From: Pseudomonas sp. KNUC1026
GTDB lineage: Bacteria > Pseudomonadota > Gammaproteobacteria > Pseudomonadales > Pseudomonadaceae
Reading direction: 5' to 3'
DNA length: 64,000 nt
Assembly: GCF_021650705.1 (NCBI RefSeq)
Contig: NZ_CP087138.1
Span: 3,744,001 to 3,808,000, forward strand
Shown: positions 19,958 through 31,107 of the stretch, piece after piece
Position numbering within the stretch: position 1 is the stretch's first letter
How the letters are laid out: each line of letters begins with the position of its first letter
The notes under the pieces: model-generated
Seen by the model: the letters and a program-made list of their open reading frames with translations, nothing else
Databases searched by the model: none
Told to the model about the DNA's origin: nothing
Translations under genes and position numbers: made by a program

Positions 19958-20353
19958 TCAGCGGCCCCAGCAGGTAGCTACGGAGTCGCTACCGGAAACT
20001 GTACGCAAGCCGGTATTGGTCAGGGTGAACGTGCCGCACGTATCGCCCGCCATCAGGGTTCCTGGCCTGGGCGTGGCAGTCAGTGTCCAGGCGCTTGCGG
20101 TAGGCGCGGGGAAATTGAAGCTGTAATAGCTGTTATCGGCTACAGGCTGAAAATTCAAGTAGCTGCCGTTATTACGGGTGTAGTAGCGCTCGGCCGCCTG
20201 GGCCATTTCACCCATTTGCTCCACCACCGCCGCGCGCTGGGTTCGCTTGACGTATTTGGTGTACGCAGGGTACGCAATCGCCGCAAGGATGCCGATGATG
20301 GCGACCACTACCATCATCTCGATCAGGGTAAAGCCGCGCTGCCTGGAATCCAT
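19958..20353 (-). CDS. pilE: Type IV minor pilin PilE
   Basis: 131 residues with a class III prepilin signal: MDSRQRG, cleavage after Gly7, then [28 protein letters not shown] with the usual Glu5. The C-terminal pair of cysteines ([15 protein letters not shown]) would form the D-loop disulfide. It is cut and methylated by PilD and joins the minor-pilin priming complex in the inner membrane. GGAG lies 6 bases before the ATG. It is the last pilin gene of the operon, 12 bases after pilY1. Confidence 0.92.
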   Translation of the reverse strand: MDSRQRGFTLIEMMVVVAIIGILAAIAYPAYTKYVKRTQRAAVVEQMGEMAQAAERYYTRNNGSYLNFQPVADNSYYSFNFPAPTASAWTLTATPRPGTLMAGDTCGTFTLTNTGLRTVSGSDSVATCWGR

Positions 20354-20365
20354 GAACTGCTCCGT

Positions 20366-23300
20366 CTATTGGATCTGCCGCCACATGATACGCCGGCTGG
20401 CGCCGGGCGGGGGCAGTACGTCTCCGCCACAGCCAACGGTGCACTCACCACCTGAATTGTTGAGCTGTCGCGTTACCAGAGCGCCGCTGGAAGTGTTCGC
20501 CTGCAACACGTCGGTGCCATTGCTGTCACCGAACAGCACCGCTACACCCCCTGCATAGCCGGAGGCGAGTACCAGCCCGCTGTTGGGCGTGGTGGTACCA
20601 CTGATCATCGAGTTCACGAACATGCGCCCGCTGAATGCCTGCAATAACACGATCCGGCCAAAGCCTTGGGCTGAACAGGGGTCGGAGGTATCGACGCCCG
20701 CAGTGGTGAAGATGATCCGCCCGCGCGAATAGCTCGCCTGGAAGATCACTCGCTCGCCTACCAATGTGTTGTTGTAGCTCAAAGGCATGTACCAGCCTTT
20801 CTTGCTGGTGTAGTCGACCGTGTTCTGGCTGGTGGTCATGTAGGTGTCGCCGCCGGAGCTGTAACTGCCGGTGATCGACTGCGCGACAAGATCGGAGACC
20901 GTGTAGTTGGCGGTGCTGGAGTCGGTGTCGCGCACGGCGTAGAAGGCCTGCACGGTGCTGCTGGTCTTGTCGGTGGTTTCCATGAACTTGCCGGTGCCGA
21001 CGAACACGTTGTAACCCCCGGCCGGGTTGGCCACCACCAAAGGCTGTGCAGTGATGGGCTGGTTGGCGCCGCCGCTGGTGGTCAGCAGCGGGTTGCCGGA
21101 AAACGCCACACCCCAATTCGCCGAAGAGCTGCTGGTCAGGTCGAACTTCCACAGGCGGCCTTTGAGGTCGCCGGCGTAGGCGTATTGCACGGTGTCCGAG
21201 GCATTGACCCGCAACGCCACCGATGACAGGCCATTATCGGTTTCCGACGTATTGATGGTGATCTTGCGGATCAGCGCTCCGGTCGACAGGTTGACCACGT
21301 ACAACGCCGCATTGCCCGACGTGCTGCCGTAGCCGTTGGCGATAAAGGCCGCCCAGGTACCATCGGCCAGCCGCGCGACCTGCGGCTTGGCATAGGCGTA
21401 ACCCAGGTCTGTGAAGCCGGTGGTGGTGCTGTTGATTTCCCAGAGGGATGACGGCGCGTTGTTGCCGTTGCTGTACAGCCGGATCGCGTAGTAAGCCTTG
21501 CCCCCTGCGCCCGTACCGCCCAGCGCGACGGTATTCCAGGCCCCGCCTATCTGCGCGTCGTAGATGCTGACCTGCCCATCGTTCTGGAACCGGTGCGCGG
21601 TGCCATTGGCGTAGCCGGTATCGGCCACGTTGATCAGGCCGTTGAGCGCAGTCGACGGCATGTAGGCGTAGCGGCGCACGCCAGTGGAAGCGGTCAGCAC
21701 GTTGGTGAAGCCCAGGTTGTCGTTGAACACGACGCTTGGGGTCATGCCGGTAGCCTTGCTGGTGATGAAGGTGGAATAGCTGGTGTCACCGGCGGTGTCG
21801 GAGGCGTTGATATCGGTGGGCGAGGCATAGGCGACCGGCGAGTTGATGACGTCGCCGATCAGCACGGTGCGGGTGCGCAGGCTGGATTTGTTGGTGCCTT
21901 TGGTCCACTCCACCAGGTCGTTGCCAGTGGTGCCGAGCGGCAGCCCGGTGGTCATGGCCGTTTGCTGGGCGGCGGACAGGTTGGCGAAGTTGAAGGTCAC
22001 TGCTGCATTGGTGGACGTATTCCACGACTGGTAAAGGCCAGTGGAAGTGCCCACCGCAACCGTGGAATCGGAGTTCCAGGCAGGCGTGCCGCTGTTGAGG
22101 CTGCCATCGGTGTTGAAGCTGAACGCCTTGATGGTTCCGCGCCAGTCGAGCGGGTTGTAAGTGGCTTGATAGTAATAGGAGCTGGAGGTGAGCGATGAGC
22201 TGTTCGCTGTACCGGTAGCCCCGGAGCCGGACTGCGCGCTGATGGCGTTGAGCGCGGCCGTGAGCGCCGTAGTCAACGAGTTGGCATCGCTGGCCTGGTA
22301 GTAAGTGCCGTGGCCATAGCGGGCGGCATCGGAGAGCATCTGGTTGGCCGCCGTGAAGCCCACGGTGTAGGTGAGCATGTTCTGCTGAGTGAAGTCGGTG
22401 GCGTCCCAGCTCTTGCCAGCAAGGTCGTTGCCGTTGGTTGCGGTACGCATGTCGATGTCGTAGGCGAATTTGGCCACATCGTCGAGATAGAGCGTGTCAC
22501 CCTCGTCGTCACCGTTGAGGTTATCGCCATCGTTGTTGACGTTGTCCCAGTTCGGCAGCGTGTTGCTCGAGGTGTACGCAGGGTCCGATGTAGGGAACGT
22601 CCGGTCATAGGTCGGCAGGCCATCGGTGATGACCACGCCGAAGTTCTTCTGGCAGCGGTACTGGATGGGGCTGGTGTAGGTAGCGGGCGAGCTGTTGTAG
22701 AACGGCGACATGCCGCGCATGTAGCGGGTGATCTCGTAGTAGGTTTCCGCCAGTGGCGTGTTGGCCGAGGCGGTCAGCCCGCCAATCGCCGAGATCAGGT
22801 TGTTGTAGTTGGTGTTGGCCTGCGTTTGCGTGGTGGTGCTGGTGGCCTGCAGGTCGGTGATCGACTGCGAGATCTTGCCCCCGGGCCCGGGTTGCCACTC
22901 ACGGGCGGGTTGAACGTGGCCAGGCCGATGCGCAGCGAGCGGTTGGCCGAGACCAGTTGCGAGGCCACGGTTCGCGCCACGTTGATGCGGTAATCGTTGG
23001 GGATCGAGCCGTCGGTGTAATCCTTGGTGGTCGAGTTGCCCATCAGGCCGATCAGGTAAGACAGGTAATTGGACGAATAGCGGGTGCCGCCATTGCCGAC
23101 CGGGTCGGGCAACTTCAGGCAGTAGCGCGAGTTGCCGCGGTAAAGCCCGGTATAACCGGTCGAGCAGCCGCCACGGTAGAGGTAACCGACCAGGATGTTC
23201 TCGCTGGTCATGTCGACGCCGTAGATCGAGTTGCAGTTGTCGTTCGATGCGCAGGCGTAGATGGTCGGGCGCGTGACGGTCTGATCGAAGGCGGTGGAGC

Positions 23301-23490
23301 GGATGAGGTTGTTCATGCTGCCGGAGTTGTCCACCAGCATCATCAGGTTCGGCGGCACGGCGGCGGCGCTGAGCAGCGGCGATGGCGACGGCGTGAAAGC
23401 AGCCCAGGCAGGGGTGCTCAGGTACATGCCCAGCACCAGGCCGTAGAGCCAGGCCATCCAACCGCGCCGCGCTTCAGGGTTTCTTGGCAT
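20366..23490 (-). CDS. pilY1: Type IV pilus tip adhesin/assembly protein PilY1 (frameshift in C-run 22878-22882)
   Basis: About 1041 residues after restoring one base. A signal peptide ending TPAWA is followed by a von Willebrand A-like region with a MIDAS motif (LVDNSGSMN near residue 55) and later GVVITDGLPTY. The C-terminal half is the PilY1 beta-propeller (YAGDLKGRLWKFDL, VFVGTGKFMETTD). PilY1 is exported, sits at the pilus tip with the minor pilins and links surface contact to signalling. The break is at five C (22878-22882), where six give NPGPGGKISQSITDLQ. Acidic loops such as NNDGDNLNGDDEGDT could bind calcium. Its ATG lies inside the end of pilX. Confidence 0.92.
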
Positions 23491-23992
23491 AAATACTCTC
23501 CAGCACCGTGCGCACGGCCGTGTTGTTCGGGTTCATGCCCACCGCCGTGATGCGGTAGAGCATCACTGAGGAGCCTTCGGCCGCATCGAAATTGACCGGC
23601 GCGGTGCCGGTGATGCCCAGGTATTGAATCGCGTACAGCCCATCGGCCAGGGTGCCCTTCCACACCACGCTGTTCTGGCCATTGCCGGGTGCGGCGACAG
23701 TGGAGGTGTCGATGGGCGGTTTGCAGGCTGCGGTGCTGGCGCACACTGCCTGATTGAAATTGGCCGCCGCCACGGCTTTTTCACCGACGCGCAGCGCCGA
23801 CTCGGCCAGTTGCAAGGTGGTGTTGCGGGTCGCGACGCTCCCGGCCATCTTCTCCTGCAATGTGGCGTTCTGCATGGAGGAGATGCCGATCAGCGTCAGC
23901 AACAGCAGAAATACCAACGCCACGATCAGCACAGCTCCGCGCTGGCCTGCGGCATTGGGTGGGCACTGAATAAAGGGGCGGGCCATGGTCAT
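23474..23992 (-). CDS. pilX: Type IV minor pilin PilX
   Basis: 172 residues with a PilX-type N-terminus: a longer leader ending GQRG, then AVLIVALVFLLLLTLIGISSMQNA, lacking the Glu5-rich FTLIE motif of ordinary pilins, as in known PilX proteins. The segment LQEKMAGSVATRNTTLQLAESALR is characteristic. It is part of the minor-pilin complex that carries PilY1. The start ATG overlaps the pilW stop (ATGA) and the end overlaps pilY1 by 17 bases, so translation is coupled. Confidence 0.9.
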   Translation of the reverse strand: MTMARPFIQCPPNAAGQRGAVLIVALVFLLLLTLIGISSMQNATLQEKMAGSVATRNTTLQLAESALRVGEKAVAAANFNQAVCASTAACKPPIDTSTVAAPGNGQNSVVWKGTLADGLYAIQYLGITGTAPVNFDAAEGSSVMLYRITAVGMNPNNTAVRTVLESIYAKKP

Positions 23993-24765
23993 AGCATCCG
24001 ATTGCGCAGGGCTGCCGTCACGCTGAAGCGCTGGTCGGCTACCCCTGCGGCGACGTTGGCGTTACCGACGGGGTCGGTCACGGTGAAGCTGATGCGCACG
24101 CTGCGAATGCGCGCTGCCTGGGCAACCGTCACGGCGTTGACATAGCTGGTAACAGCCACGTCGCTGTCGGCATCGGTACTCGAGAGGCCAAACGAAAGCG
24201 CGAATGCCGATACGTTGCTCACCAGCACCTGCTGCGCATTGCCGGTACCGGTATAGATGGCCATGTTCGCCGACTTGTAGGTGTAGACCGTCTGGCGGAT
24301 CGGGAATGATGACTGATCGGCAGCCACCGCACCTTGAGGTGGCGTGCCGGTGTACACGGTGGCGCCGGAGCGGCAGTCGGACACCACCGTCCACGCGGGC
24401 GCCCCGCTGCCATTGCCGCCAACGTCGGCGGTATTGAGGGTCAGCACAGTCCCGGCCGCATTGGTGGTTGAGGTGATCCAGGCATTGTTGTTGAGCAGGG
24501 TCGAAAAACTCTGGTTGGTGCTCAGGTCGCTGGCGCTGTTCGGCACTACCACGATGCACCCGTACATGCCGACCATGCGGATCTCCTGGCTCAGGCGGCT
24601 GAGCAGGTAACGCGCGTCTTCCTGCATGGCTGCGGAGCTGTTCTGCGCGCTGTAGGTGGCGCGCGCGGAGATGAAGATATTGGTGACGCCCAGGGTGATG
24701 ACCAGGCCCAGAGCCAGGGACACCATCAGTTCGATCAGGCTGAGGCCACGCTGGTACTGGTTCAT
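23989..24765 (-). CDS. pilW: Type IV minor pilin PilW
   Basis: 258 residues, the usual PilW size. The prepilin leader MNQYQRG is followed by LSLIELMVSLALGLVITLGVTNIF with Glu5. The family sequence RYLLSRLSQEIRMVGMYGCIV follows, then a large beta-rich globular domain. It belongs to the PilV-W-X-Y1 tip complex. It is translationally coupled on both sides by ATGA overlaps, with pilV upstream and pilX downstream. Confidence 0.92.
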   Translation of the reverse strand: MNQYQRGLSLIELMVSLALGLVITLGVTNIFISARATYSAQNSSAAMQEDARYLLSRLSQEIRMVGMYGCIVVVPNSASDLSTNQSFSTLLNNNAWITSTTNAAGTVLTLNTADVGGNGSGAPAWTVVSDCRSGATVYTGTPPQGAVAADQSSFPIRQTVYTYKSANMAIYTGTGNAQQVLVSNVSAFALSFGLSSTDADSDVAVTSYVNAVTVAQAARIRSVRISFTVTDPVGNANVAAGVADQRFSVTAALRNRML

Positions 24766-25234
24766 GGGGTTACCACCGTGTCCATTGCCACGCGGCTGAC
24801 CAGCTTGAAGGTCTGCAGGTTGGCCTCACCGGTAGCAGCGTTGGAGGTGTTCACAGCACTCGCAGCGCGGGAGTCATCCCATTGCACGGTGATGGTGTAC
24901 TGGTAGCCATTCTTTTCGATCTTGGCATCGGCAGTGGATCCCAACTGGTTATTGAGGGCACTGGAAAAATCGAACAGGTCCTGGGTCAAGGGGTGGCACT
25001 GCCGGCAGTGGGTGCAGCCGCTCGGTTGGCCAAGGTGTAGTTGGCCCCGGGGTTGGCGCGGATGCGGTCCATCATGTCGTAGGCGATGTAACTGGCCTTG
25101 GTGCGCAAGGTGGAGCTGTCGGTGAATTTCAAGGCGTTGAGCTGGATGGCAGCAGCGCCCAGCAAGCCGATGGCCATGATCAGCAGCGCCACCATCACCT
25201 CGATCAGGGTCGAGCCCCGCTGGTTGCGCATCAT
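24762..25234 (-). CDS. pilV: Type IV minor pilin PilV (frameshift in G-run 24990-24993)
   Basis: About 157 residues after repair. The leader MMRNQRG is followed by STLIEVMVALLIMAIGLLGAAAIQLNAL, typical of PilV with its LLG-AA-QL segment. At 24990-24993 there are four G where five restore SATPLTQDLFDFSSALNNQL and the frame to the stop. As written, the protein ends after 82 residues. The start ATG at 25234 overlaps the fimU stop (ATGA), and the end overlaps pilW in the same way. PilV is a core member of the minor-pilin tip complex. Confidence 0.88.
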
Positions 25235-25707
25235 TGGCAGGCGTTCCCGTTGTTGAGGATCATGCGGCCGGTGGGGCACACCACGATGTTGCGGGTGATG
25301 GTGCCGTTGGTGTAGGTGAACACCAGAGCGCTCGCTGGCGAGACCATCGAGCCCAGATTGTTGAACTCCAGAAATAGTGGCGTGCCCGAACCGGCCAGTG
25401 CCGAGCCCGAGGCCAAAGCCGGAACAATACGAAGAGGGTTATTCTGATCGTTGGTTAACACCACCTTTAAGTCTCCCGCCCAGTTAGCGGTGCCATCGAC
25501 TGGTCTCACCTGGACATTCAACCCACGATTGATCGCCTCGAGCCGCGCATAGTTGAGCGCCCGATAGAAATCGTTGGTTTCGGTGTCGGCCCGCCCTCGC
25601 GCCATCATCGTGATGAATGACGGCACGGCAATGGTGACCACTATCGCCAGCACCGCGATCGTGACCATCAATTCCACCAGCGTAAAACCCTTTAAACGTT
25701 GATGCAT
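25231..25707 (-). CDS. fimU: Type IV minor pilin, FimU/FimT-GspH family
   Basis: About 158 residues. The prepilin leader MHQRLKG is followed by FTLVELMVTIAVLAIVVTIAVPSF with Glu5. The GspH/FimT-type domain has the motif RALNYARLEAINRG and ends in VVCPTGRMILNNGNACQ. FimU bridges the minor-pilin complex and the major pilin. The ATG at 25707 has AGGAG 8 bases upstream; a GTG two codons earlier would be too close to it. It is the first gene of the coupled operon fimU-pilV-W-X-Y1-pilE. Confidence 0.88.
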   Translation of the reverse strand: MHQRLKGFTLVELMVTIAVLAIVVTIAVPSFITMMARGRADTETNDFYRALNYARLEAINRGLNVQVRPVDGTANWAGDLKVVLTNDQNNPLRIVPALASGSALAGSGTPLFLEFNNLGSMVSPASALVFTYTNGTITRNIVVCPTGRMILNNGNACQ

Positions 25708-25845
25708 TGCCACTTCTCCTCGACGCGCCGACTATAACCGCGCCCCGGCACCGGACCACCGGGGCACAGGATATACGGTTATTTTTGAAGGACCAGCGCA
25801 CGGAAGCACTGGTTTTGGAAAATTCTTTTCAAGGAGGAGAACGCC

Positions 25846-26364
25846 ATGGAGGGCGCCTGCCAGAGAGGCTGGACATTGGTTGAGCTGTTATCGGCAACTA
25901 TCGTGATAACGATAATGGCGGCGCTTGGCCTGCATCACCTGCCGCCTCTGGTCGAGCAGCAGAGGCGAGCCGTGCTGGCGGAGGAGTTGGCGCAATCGCT
26001 CAGAAGCGCAAGGCTCGAGGCGGTCATGCGCAACCAGCGCGTCGCACTGGTCCCGCTGGAGGGAGGCTGGAGCAACGGCTGGCAAGTGGTAGTGCCCAGG
26101 GCATCTGAGCACCTGGTGCTCCGGGAAGCCCTCGGTATTGCCAGCACACGCGTGATCCCTACTCGCAACGTTCAGGAACAGGTCGCGTTCGACTACCTCG
26201 GCCGCCCCGCTCTGGAAAACAACGGTGCCCTGGCTGGCTCGTTTCACTTCTGCGATAACCGCAACCCCGAGCGCCACCGCCGCGTGATCATCGCCCGCAC
26301 CGGCCGCATACGCATCAGCACCGAGCCACCGGCAACGGCGCTGTGCGACAGGCCGATCAGCTGA
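25846..26364 (+). CDS. FimT/GspH-like pseudopilin on the opposite strand
   Basis: 172 residues from an ATG with an excellent AAGGAGG ribosome binding site. The prepilin-like start MEGACQRG is followed by [24 protein letters not shown], so the residue after the cleavage glycine is Trp rather than the usual Phe or Met, with Glu5 kept. A GspH-type domain follows: [20 protein letters not shown], then [24 protein letters not shown], ending in a cysteine. It is transcribed divergently from the pilin operon and overlaps the end of ispH by 8 bases. It may be a FimT; FimT proteins in some species bind DNA for uptake, and the basic RHRR segment would fit, but that is inference. Confidence 0.75.
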   Translation: MEGACQRGWTLVELLSATIVITIMAALGLHHLPPLVEQQRRAVLAEELAQSLRSARLEAVMRNQRVALVPLEGGWSNGWQVVVPRASEHLVLREALGIASTRVIPTRNVQEQVAFDYLGRPALENNGALAGSFHFCDNRNPERHRRVIIARTGRIRISTEPPATALCDRPIS

Positions 26365-27304
26365 CCTGCCTGACCCGCAGTTCCTTGGGCATGGAAAAGG
26401 TGATGTTCTCCGGGCGCCCGGCCAGCTCGTCGGCGCCAATGGCGCCCGACGCATGCAGCTGGTCGATCACGCCACGCACCAGCACTTCAGGGGCCGAGGC
26501 ACCGGCAGTGATACCGATACGCTCAACGCCCTCGAACCACTCGCGCTTGAGGTCTTCGGCACCGTCGATCAGGTACGCAGGGGTGCTCATGCGCTCGGCC
26601 AACTCACGCAGGCGGTTGGAGTTGGAGCTGTTCGGGCTGCCCACCACCAGCACTACGTCGCACTCATCGGCCAGTTGCTTGACCGCGTCCTGGCGGTTCT
26701 GGGTCGCGTAGCAGATGTCGTCCTTGCGCGGGCCACCAATGTGAGGGAAGCGCGCACGCAGAGCGTCGATCACCCGGCTGGTGTCGTCCATCGACAGCGT
26801 GGTCTGGGTCACGAAGGCCAGGTTCTCGGGGTTGTGCACCTGGAGGCTGGCAACGTCATGCTCGTCCTCGACCAGGTAGATGGCACCGCCATTGGCGGTA
26901 TCGTACTGGCCCATGGTGCCCTCGACCTCCGGGTGGCCTTCGTGGCCGATCAGGATGGTTTCGCGGCCGTCACGGCTGTAGCGAGCCACTTCTATGTGCA
27001 CCTTGGTGACCAGCGGGCAGGTCGCATCGAAAACCTTCAAGCCGCGGCCGGCGGCCTCCTGGCGCACGGCCTGGGAAACGCCATGGGCGCTGAAGATGAC
27101 GATCACGTCGTCCGGCACCTGGTCGAGCTCCTCGACGAAGATCGCCCCGCGCGAGCGCAGGTCTTCGACGACGAACTTGTTGTGCACCACTTCATGGCGC
27201 ACGTAGATGGGCGGGCCGAACACCTCCAGAGCACGGTTGACGATCTCGATGGCGCGATCGACACCGGCACAGAAGCCGCGTGGGTTGGCGAGTTTGATCT
27301 GCAT
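26357..27304 (-). CDS. ispH: 4-Hydroxy-3-methylbut-2-enyl diphosphate reductase IspH (LytB)
   Basis: 315 residues, full length. It begins with the conserved [20 protein letters not shown]; the three iron-sulfur cysteines are in GFCAG (near 12), DATCPLV (near 96) and [10 protein letters not shown] (near 197). The substrate histidines are in [10 protein letters not shown] and IGHEGHPEV, and the catalytic Glu is in [10 protein letters not shown]. It makes IPP and DMAPP in the last step of the MEP pathway. It is the last gene of the ribF-ileS-lspA-fkpB-ispH operon, 33 bases after fkpB. Confidence 0.97.
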   Translation of the reverse strand: MQIKLANPRGFCAGVDRAIEIVNRALEVFGPPIYVRHEVVHNKFVVEDLRSRGAIFVEELDQVPDDVIVIFSAHGVSQAVRQEAAGRGLKVFDATCPLVTKVHIEVARYSRDGRETILIGHEGHPEVEGTMGQYDTANGGAIYLVEDEHDVASLQVHNPENLAFVTQTTLSMDDTSRVIDALRARFPHIGGPRKDDICYATQNRQDAVKQLADECDVVLVVGSPNSSNSNRLRELAERMSTPAYLIDGAEDLKREWFEGVERIGITAGASAPEVLVRGVIDQLHASGAIGADELAGRPENITFSMPKELRVRQVS

Positions 27305-27337
27305 AAAGGCTCCCGGCGCAAGGCCAGCGGCCAGGGC

Positions 27338-27775
27338 TCAGAGCGCCCTGACCTCGATGATGTCGACTTCGAAAGTCAGTGTCTTGCCGGCCAGCGGATG
27401 GTTGAAATCCACAGTCACCTGGGCGGCGTCGAAGGCTTTGACAATGCCGGGCAGCTCGGTGTTGGCGGCATCGTTGAAGATCACCAGCAAGCCATCGGAC
27501 AACTCCATGCCCTCGAACTGCGAACGCGGCATTACCTGCACGTTCTGCGGGTTGGGCTGGCCGAAGGCGTTCTCCGGCAGGATGGTGAGCGAGCGCTTGT
27601 CGCCGGCCTTGAAGCCGAACAACGCAGCCTCGAAGCCCGGCAGGAGATTGCCGTCGCCCACCTTGAATACGGCGGGCGCCTTGTCGAAGGTGCTGTCGAC
27701 GGTGTTGCCGTCTTCCAGGTGCAGGGCGAAATGCAGGGTCACTTCGGTGCCTTGGCCGATGCGTACGTCAGTCAT
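27338..27775 (-). CDS. fkpB: FKBP-type peptidyl-prolyl isomerase (SlpA-like)
   Basis: 145 residues. An SlyD/SlpA-like FKBP domain has GTEVTLHFALHLEDGNTVDSTF, GDGNLLPGFEAALFG and an inserted-in-flap region with PRSQFEGMELSDG, ending with HPLAGKTLTFEVDIIEV. It is a cytoplasmic prolyl isomerase and chaperone. The ATG at 27775 lies inside the last codons of lspA (8-base overlap), showing coupling; the lspA-fkpB-ispH order is common in gamma-proteobacteria. Confidence 0.93.
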   Translation of the reverse strand: MTDVRIGQGTEVTLHFALHLEDGNTVDSTFDKAPAVFKVGDGNLLPGFEAALFGFKAGDKRSLTILPENAFGQPNPQNVQVMPRSQFEGMELSDGLLVIFNDAANTELPGIVKAFDAAQVTVDFNHPLAGKTLTFEVDIIEVRAL

Positions 27776-28283
27776 GGGCCTTTTCTCCGGCGGGCTTCTT
27801 GGATTTGAGCATGTCCAGCGCAAGCATGATCGCCCCCACGGTGATGGCGCTGTCGGCCACGTTGAAGGCCGGGAAGCGCCAGGTGTCTTTCCAGTGCACC
27901 AGGATGAAGTCGATCACGTGGCCCAGCACCATGCGGTCGTACAGGTTGCCCAGCGCACCGCCCAGCACCAGCGCCAGCGCAATGGCGAGCCAGGTGTCGC
28001 CCTTGCCCAGGCGCTTGAGCCAGACCACCAGAATCACGCTGACCACCACGGCGATCAGCGCGAACAGCCAGCGTTGCCAGCCGGAATGGTCCGCCAGGAA
28101 GCTGAATGCAGCGCCGGTGTTGTAGGCCAGGGTCCAGCTGAACAGGTCAGGAATCACCACGATCTGCTCGTACAGGCCCAGGTGGCCTTCGAACCAGGCC
28201 TTGCTGACCTGGTCGATCACCACCACCAGAACGCTCAACCACAACCAGGCCAGGCGCCCGAAACGTGCCGTCAGATCAGGCAT
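27768..28283 (-). CDS. lspA: Lipoprotein signal peptidase (signal peptidase II)
   Basis: 171 residues with four hydrophobic helices. The two catalytic aspartates are in the family motifs [19 protein letters not shown] and [12 protein letters not shown]. It removes the signal peptide of diacylglyceryl-modified prolipoproteins in the inner membrane, such as the lipoproteins encoded elsewhere in this window. It overlaps ileS by 8 bases upstream and fkpB downstream. Confidence 0.96.
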   Translation of the reverse strand: MPDLTARFGRLAWLWLSVLVVVIDQVSKAWFEGHLGLYEQIVVIPDLFSWTLAYNTGAAFSFLADHSGWQRWLFALIAVVVSVILVVWLKRLGKGDTWLAIALALVLGGALGNLYDRMVLGHVIDFILVHWKDTWRFPAFNVADSAITVGAIMLALDMLKSKKPAGEKAHD

Positions 28284-31107
28284 AGTGGCGCACCTCGCCG
28301 GAGCCTGCGATGTTGTCGGCGCAGCGGCCGCAGATTTCCGGATGCTCAGGGTTCACGCCCACGTCGTCGCGGAAATGCCAGCAACGGCCGCACTTGGTAC
28401 CGCCGCTCTTGACCACCTTGAGCTTCAGGCCCGGCACGTCGGTTGCCACCGCCTCGGCCGGGGCCTGGGCGAACGGCGCCAGGCTTGCGCGGGAGGTGAT
28501 CAGCACAAAGCGCAGCTCATCACCCAGCTTGGCAAGGTCGCCGCTCAAGGCCTCATCGGTGAACAGGGTCACTTCGGCTTGCAGGTTGCCACCGATCGCC
28601 TTGGCGGAGCGCTGGTTCTCGAGCTCCTTGTTCACCGCACCCTTGACCGCCATCACGCGGTCCCAGTACGCACGGCCCATCTCTGTACCCTCGGGCAGCT
28701 CGGCCAGGCCTTCGTACCAGGTGTTGAACATCACCGACTCGTTACGCTCGCCGGGCAGGTACTGCCAGACTTCCTCGGCAGTGAAAGCCAGGATCGGTGC
28801 GATCCAGCGCACCAGCGCCTCGGCGATGTGATAGAGCGCGGTCTGGCAGGAGCGCCGTGCCACGCTGTTTTCGGCGGTGGTGTACTGGCGGTCCTTGATG
28901 ATGTCCAGGTAGAAGCCACCCAGCTCCTGCACGCAGAAGTTGTGCACCTTGGAGTAAACGTTCCAGAAGCGGTAATCGCGGTAGCTCTCTTCCAGCTCGC
29001 GCTGCAGCAGCAACGCGCGGTCCACCGCCCAGCGGTCAAGGGCGATCATCTGCTCGGCCGGCAGCAGGTGCTGGGCCGGGTCGAAGCCCTTGAGGTTGGA
29101 AAGCAGGAAGCGCGCGGTGTTGCGGATACGCCGGTAGGCATCGGCGCTGCGCTGCAGGATCTGCTCGGAGACTGCCATCTCGCCGGAGTAGTCGGTAGAG
29201 GCGATCCACAGGCGCAGGATGTCGGCGCCGAGCGTGTCGTTGACCTTCTGCGGTGCGATCACGTTGCCCAGCGACTTGGACATCTTGCGGCCGTTCTCGT
29301 CCACGGTGAAGCCGTGGGTCAGCAGCTCGCGGTACGGCGCGTGGCCGTCGATGGCGCAACCGGTGAGCAAGGACGAGTGGAACCAGCCACGGTGTTGGTC
29401 GGAGCCTTCCAGGTACAGGTCGGCGCGCGGCCCTTCGCTGTGGCCCAGCGGGTGAGAACCACGCAGCACGTGCCAGTGAGTAGTGCCGGAGTCGAACCAC
29501 ACGTCCAGTGTGTCGCTGATTTTCTCGTAGTCGGCGGCCTCGGCGCCCAGCAGCTCGGCAGCGTCGAGCTTGAACCAGGCTTCGATGCCTTCCTGCTCGA
29601 CACGCAGGGCCACTTCTTCCATCAGTTCGACGGTGCGCGGGTGCAGTTCACCGGTCTGCTTGTGCAGGAAGAACGGGATCGGCACGCCCCAGTTGCGCTG
29701 GCGCGAAATACACCAGTCAGGCCGGCCGGCGATCATGTCACGCAGGCGCGCCTTGCCCCAGTCGGGGACGAACTCGGTTTGCTCGATGGCGGCCAGCGAG
29801 CGCTCACGCAGCGTGGCGCCCTCGACCGGCTCGCGATCCATGCCCACGAACCACTGCGCAGTGGCGCGGTAGATCAGCGGGCTCTTGTGGCGCCAGCAGT
29901 GCATGTAGCTGTGCTTGATGTTCTCGGTGTGCATCAGCGCATCGGCTTCGCGCAGTTTTTCAACGATCGCAGCGCCCGCCTTCCAGATGAACTGGCCGCC
30001 GAAGAACTCCAGGCTGTCGACGTAGACGCCGTTGCTTTGCACAGGCGTGAGGATGTCGTCGTTGCTCATGCCGTAGCGCTTGCAGGTGACGAAGTCGTCC
30101 TCACCGTAGGCCGGGGCCGAGTGAACCACGCCCGTGCCCGCGCCGAGCTCGACGTAGTCGGCCAGGTACACCGGCGACAGGCGGTCATAGAACGGATGGC
30201 GGAAATTCAGGTGTTCGAGCTTGGCGCCAACGGTGGTGGCCAGCACCTGGCCTTCGCGGCCGTAACGCTTCAGGCAGCCCTCGACCAACTCCTCGGCCAG
30301 CACCAGCAGGCGGTCGCCAACGTCCACCAGCGCGTAGGTGAACTCGGGGTTCACGTTCAACGCCTGGTTGGCGGGGATGGTCCACGGGGTGGTGGTCCAG
30401 ATCACGATGCTGGCGGGCTTGGCAAGGCTTGGCAGGCCGAAGGCACTGGCAAGGGCAGCAGCGTCGGCCGCCGGGAACGCCACATCGATGGTGACCGAAT
30501 CCTTGTCGGCATATTCGACCTCGGCTTCTGCCAGCGCCGAGCCACACTCGAAGCACCAGTTCACGGGTTTGAGCCCCTTGAACACGAACCCTGCGCGGAC
30601 CATTTCGCCGAGCGCGCGAATCTCACCGGCTTCGTTGGCGAAGTTCATGGTCTTGTAGGGGTTGCTCCAGTCGCCCAGCACGCCCAGGCGGATGAAGCCG
30701 GCCTTCTGTTCCTCGATCTGCTCGCTGGCATAGGCGCGGCACAGCTCGCGGGTTTTGTCGGCGGGCAGGCCCTTGCCGTGAGTGACCTCGACCTTGTGCT
30801 CGATCGGCAGGCCGTGGCAGTCCCAGCCGGGCACGTAAGGCGCATCGAAGCCCGAGAGGGTCTTGGAGCGCACGATCATGTCCTTGAGGATCTTGTTGAC
30901 CGCATGGCCAAGGTGGATGCTGCCGTTGGCGTAGGGCGGGCCGTCGTGCAGAACGAAGGTGGGCCGGCCTTTGCCAATTTCGCGCAGCTTCTGGTACAGC
31001 CCAATGCTGTCCCAGCGCGCCAGGGTCTGCGGCTCGCGCTGAGGCAGGCCGGCTTTCATCGGGAAGTCGGTGTCCGGAAGATTAAGCGTGGCTTTGTAGT
31101 CGGTCAT
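28276..31107 (-). CDS. ileS: Isoleucyl-tRNA synthetase
   Basis: 943 residues, the expected length for the bacterial (mupirocin-sensitive type) enzyme. The HIGH-type motif is [17 protein letters not shown] near residue 60; the KMSKS motif is [10 protein letters not shown] near 605. The editing domain contains the [13 protein letters not shown] segment near 180, and the C-terminal zinc finger has CGRCWHF and CGRCADN. It charges tRNA-Ile. The start is the ATG overlapping the ribF stop (ATGA). Confidence 0.98.
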   Translation of the reverse strand: MTDYKATLNLPDTDFPMKAGLPQREPQTLARWDSIGLYQKLREIGKGRPTFVLHDGPPYANGSIHLGHAVNKILKDMIVRSKTLSGFDAPYVPGWDCHGLPIEHKVEVTHGKGLPADKTRELCRAYASEQIEEQKAGFIRLGVLGDWSNPYKTMNFANEAGEIRALGEMVRAGFVFKGLKPVNWCFECGSALAEAEVEYADKDSVTIDVAFPAADAAALASAFGLPSLAKPASIVIWTTTPWTIPANQALNVNPEFTYALVDVGDRLLVLAEELVEGCLKRYGREGQVLATTVGAKLEHLNFRHPFYDRLSPVYLADYVELGAGTGVVHSAPAYGEDDFVTCKRYGMSNDDILTPVQSNGVYVDSLEFFGGQFIWKAGAAIVEKLREADALMHTENIKHSYMHCWRHKSPLIYRATAQWFVGMDREPVEGATLRERSLAAIEQTEFVPDWGKARLRDMIAGRPDWCISRQRNWGVPIPFFLHKQTGELHPRTVELMEEVALRVEQEGIEAWFKLDAAELLGAEAADYEKISDTLDVWFDSGTTHWHVLRGSHPLGHSEGPRADLYLEGSDQHRGWFHSSLLTGCAIDGHAPYRELLTHGFTVDENGRKMSKSLGNVIAPQKVNDTLGADILRLWIASTDYSGEMAVSEQILQRSADAYRRIRNTARFLLSNLKGFDPAQHLLPAEQMIALDRWAVDRALLLQRELEESYRDYRFWNVYSKVHNFCVQELGGFYLDIIKDRQYTTAENSVARRSCQTALYHIAEALVRWIAPILAFTAEEVWQYLPGERNESVMFNTWYEGLAELPEGTEMGRAYWDRVMAVKGAVNKELENQRSAKAIGGNLQAEVTLFTDEALSGDLAKLGDELRFVLITSRASLAPFAQAPAEAVATDVPGLKLKVVKSGGTKCGRCWHFRDDVGVNPEHPEICGRCADNIAGSGEVRHYA

